Below, in pieces: positions 12,875-13,952 of a DNA stretch of 13,952 nucleotides. The notes under the pieces were generated by a model. That model did no database searches. It worked only from the letters and a program-made list of their open reading frames with translations, and had not been told where the DNA came from. The DNA is from Lachnospiraceae bacterium (lineage in GTDB: Bacteria; Bacillota_A; Clostridia; Lachnospirales; Lachnospiraceae). The stretch is from contig JAISHZ010000387.1 of assembly GCA_031262285.1 (NCBI GenBank), forward strand, positions 1 to 13,952, read 5' to 3'. The position numbers and the translations under genes are program-made. Numbering within the stretch: position 1 is the stretch's first letter; each line of letters starts with the position of its first letter.

Positions 12875-13831
12875 ATGGATACTTTTATTACTGCTACATT
12901 AGATAATGAATTGTTATCTTCTTATATGCGTCAGCAAATGGATGAGCAATTCCGTAGAATCGTAGATGGCGATTACGAATTGGTCGATTATTCACCGGGC
13001 TCCTCCATTCGATTATGGATTAATGATGAGGCTTCTGATTATAATTTGCATTGGCATACAGCTGTCGAGATGATCATGGTCTTAGAAAATGATTATCGTG
13101 TGATTATGAATAAAGAAGAATATCATCTTGAACCCGGCGATATCATGGTGATTCCGGCCGGGGAACTTCATCATCTCATTGCTCCGCCAACCGGGATTCG
13201 CTTGATTTATTTATTTGATTTTACACCGCTTTCAAAGATTAAAGGTTTCTCATACCTCAATACATATCTGTCACATCCTATTTTGATTTCCGCAAAAGCT
13301 CCTATCGCACTATATCAAACATTGGCACAACTCATTTTGCAAATGTGCAAAGATTACTATAGTGGGGATACTATGCGTGAATTGTTGGTTTATTCACGCG
13401 TACTTGAGTTTTTTGCGCATTATGGGAAATACCAGATGACAGAGAAGGGAAACGAGTCTCCCCTCGGCGAAAGTCCTTTAAAGCACAAGGAGTTGTTAGA
13501 AAAGCTGAATAAAGCATTTGAATACTTGGACAGTCATTTCACAGAAAATCTAACACTTGAAAAAGTTGCATCGACCGCCGGTTTTTCCAAATTTCATTTT
13601 TCCAGAATGTTTAAACAATGCTCAGGACACAATTTCTATGATTATTTGTGTTATCGTCGGATCAAATCCGCCGAAAGTCTCTTGCTCAATCCTTCCTTAT
13701 CCATTACAGAAATCGCTTTGCAATCCGGATTTAGTAGTTTATCCACATTTAATCGGACATTTAAACGAACAAAAAATTGTACCCCTTCTGAATATCGCAA
13801 TCTGTATAGCAATGCATTTACCATCCATTGA
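12875..13831 (+). CDS. AraC-family transcriptional regulator with cupin sensor domain
   Basis: This 318-residue regulator has an N-terminal cupin-like ligand domain: NLHWHTAVEMIMVL (57-70, His59/His61/Glu65) and PGDIMVIPAGELHHLI (87-102). A helical linker (about 145-215) follows. The C-terminal AraC DNA-binding domain has two helix-turn-helix units: NLTLEKVASTAGFSKFHFSR (225-244) and SITEIALQSGFSSLSTFNRT (276-295), ending in CTPSEYR. Usual family length. AGAGGAG lies 7 nt before ATG 12875. It is divergent from the importer operon, so the simplest reading is a local activator responding to a xylose- or glucuronate-containing sugar; the ligand is unknown. No membrane helix or receiver domain, so it is not a YesN-type response regulator. 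Confidence 0.93.
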   Translation: MDTFITATLDNELLSSYMRQQMDEQFRRIVDGDYELVDYSPGSSIRLWINDEASDYNLHWHTAVEMIMVLENDYRVIMNKEEYHLEPGDIMVIPAGELHHLIAPPTGIRLIYLFDFTPLSKIKGFSYLNTYLSHPILISAKAPIALYQTLAQLILQMCKDYYSGDTMRELLVYSRVLEFFAHYGKYQMTEKGNESPLGESPLKHKELLEKLNKAFEYLDSHFTENLTLEKVASTAGFSKFHFSRMFKQCSGHNFYDYLCYRRIKSAESLLLNPSLSITEIALQSGFSSLSTFNRTFKRTKNCTPSEYRNLYSNAFTIH

Positions 13832-13872
13832 AAATACGAAATAGGTATAAAAGTAACAGAAAGGTGACTTCA

Positions 13873-13952
13873 ATGAACCAATTATGGAATGATCAATGGA
13901 CTTTTCTAAACACAGATTTGAAGTTACTATTCAGGGGTCAACCGATTAGCAA
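13873..13952 (+). CDS. start of a gene, possibly a GH2 glycosidase (3' end outside window)
   Basis: ATG at 13873 is preceded by AAAGGTGA about 7 nt upstream and begins MNQLWNDQWTFLNTDLKLLF. It runs open to the window edge (26 codons). It lies 41 bp after the AraC-family stop with no terminator between, so it is probably co-transcribed with it. The L-W-N-D-x-W-x-F opening resembles the sugar-binding N-terminus of family 2 glycosidases (beta-galactosidase, glucuronidase or mannosidase type). With so few residues the family call is tentative. Confidence 0.45.
   Translation, partial: MNQLWNDQWTFLNTDLKLLFRGQPIS

Noticed and set aside
1..13952. CRISPR array, tRNA/rRNA genes, insertion sequences or prophage genes
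   Set aside because: No regularly spaced repeats, no cloverleaf or rRNA-like sequence, and no transposase or phage protein motifs were seen on either strand.

Overview
The window looks like chromosomal DNA from a moderately low-GC Gram-positive anaerobe, probably a clostridial (Oscillospiraceae or Lachnospiraceae-like) gut or biomass-degrading bacterium. Evidence: strong AGGAGG-type Shine-Dalgarno sequences before nearly every gene, an LplA/LplB/LplC-type oligosaccharide ABC importer with a lipoprotein binding component, and a cytoplasmic exo-acting glycosidase set of the kind Firmicutes use for imported xylan fragments. The taxon is inferred; no rRNA or marker gene is present.

Left edge (1-916): the C-terminal end of a PD-(D/E)XK nuclease-domain protein (1-204) is followed by about 700 bases with no intact gene. 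This stretch is a gene graveyard. On the plus strand lies a broken piece of a 4Fe-4S double-cluster protein. On the minus strand lie the remnants of a tightly packed former operon: an unidentified C-terminal tail, an S66 LD-carboxypeptidase/MccF-like peptidase with its middle deleted, and the first 26 or so codons of a SAM methyltransferase. The two sets meet at a perfect 14-bp inverted repeat (301-341) that looks like a rearrangement scar.

Centre (917-12422, all minus strand): a glucuronoxylan-oligosaccharide utilisation locus. In transcription order (right to left) it holds a small two-helix membrane protein of unknown function, permease LplB, permease LplC/YtcP, lipoprotein LplA, an intrinsic terminator, a 938-residue GH8 + SGNH esterase fusion, a GH3 beta-xylosidase, a 35-bp intercistronic hairpin, and a GH67 alpha-glucuronidase. 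None of the hydrolases has a signal peptide. The inferred scheme is that the importer brings in (acetylated) aldouronates and xylo-oligosaccharides; GH67 removes (methyl)glucuronic acid from the non-reducing end; the SGNH domain removes acetyl groups; GH8 (Rex type) cuts xylose from the reducing end; and GH3 cuts xylose from the non-reducing end. No transporter ATPase and no secreted endoxylanase are in the window, so both must come from elsewhere.

Right edge (12423-13952): a 452-bp divergent intergenic region carries an inverted repeat next to the transporter leader and a good extended -10 promoter facing right. It is followed by an AraC-family regulator with a cupin sensor domain (12875-13831), the likely local regulator, and by the first 26 codons of a further gene, possibly a GH2 glycosidase.

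Points most worth a second look: the GH8-SGNH fusion; the 35-bp hairpin whose three imperfections are all wobble pairs only in the sense (minus) transcript; the unassigned small membrane protein heading the transporter operon; and the layered pseudogene scar at the left edge.
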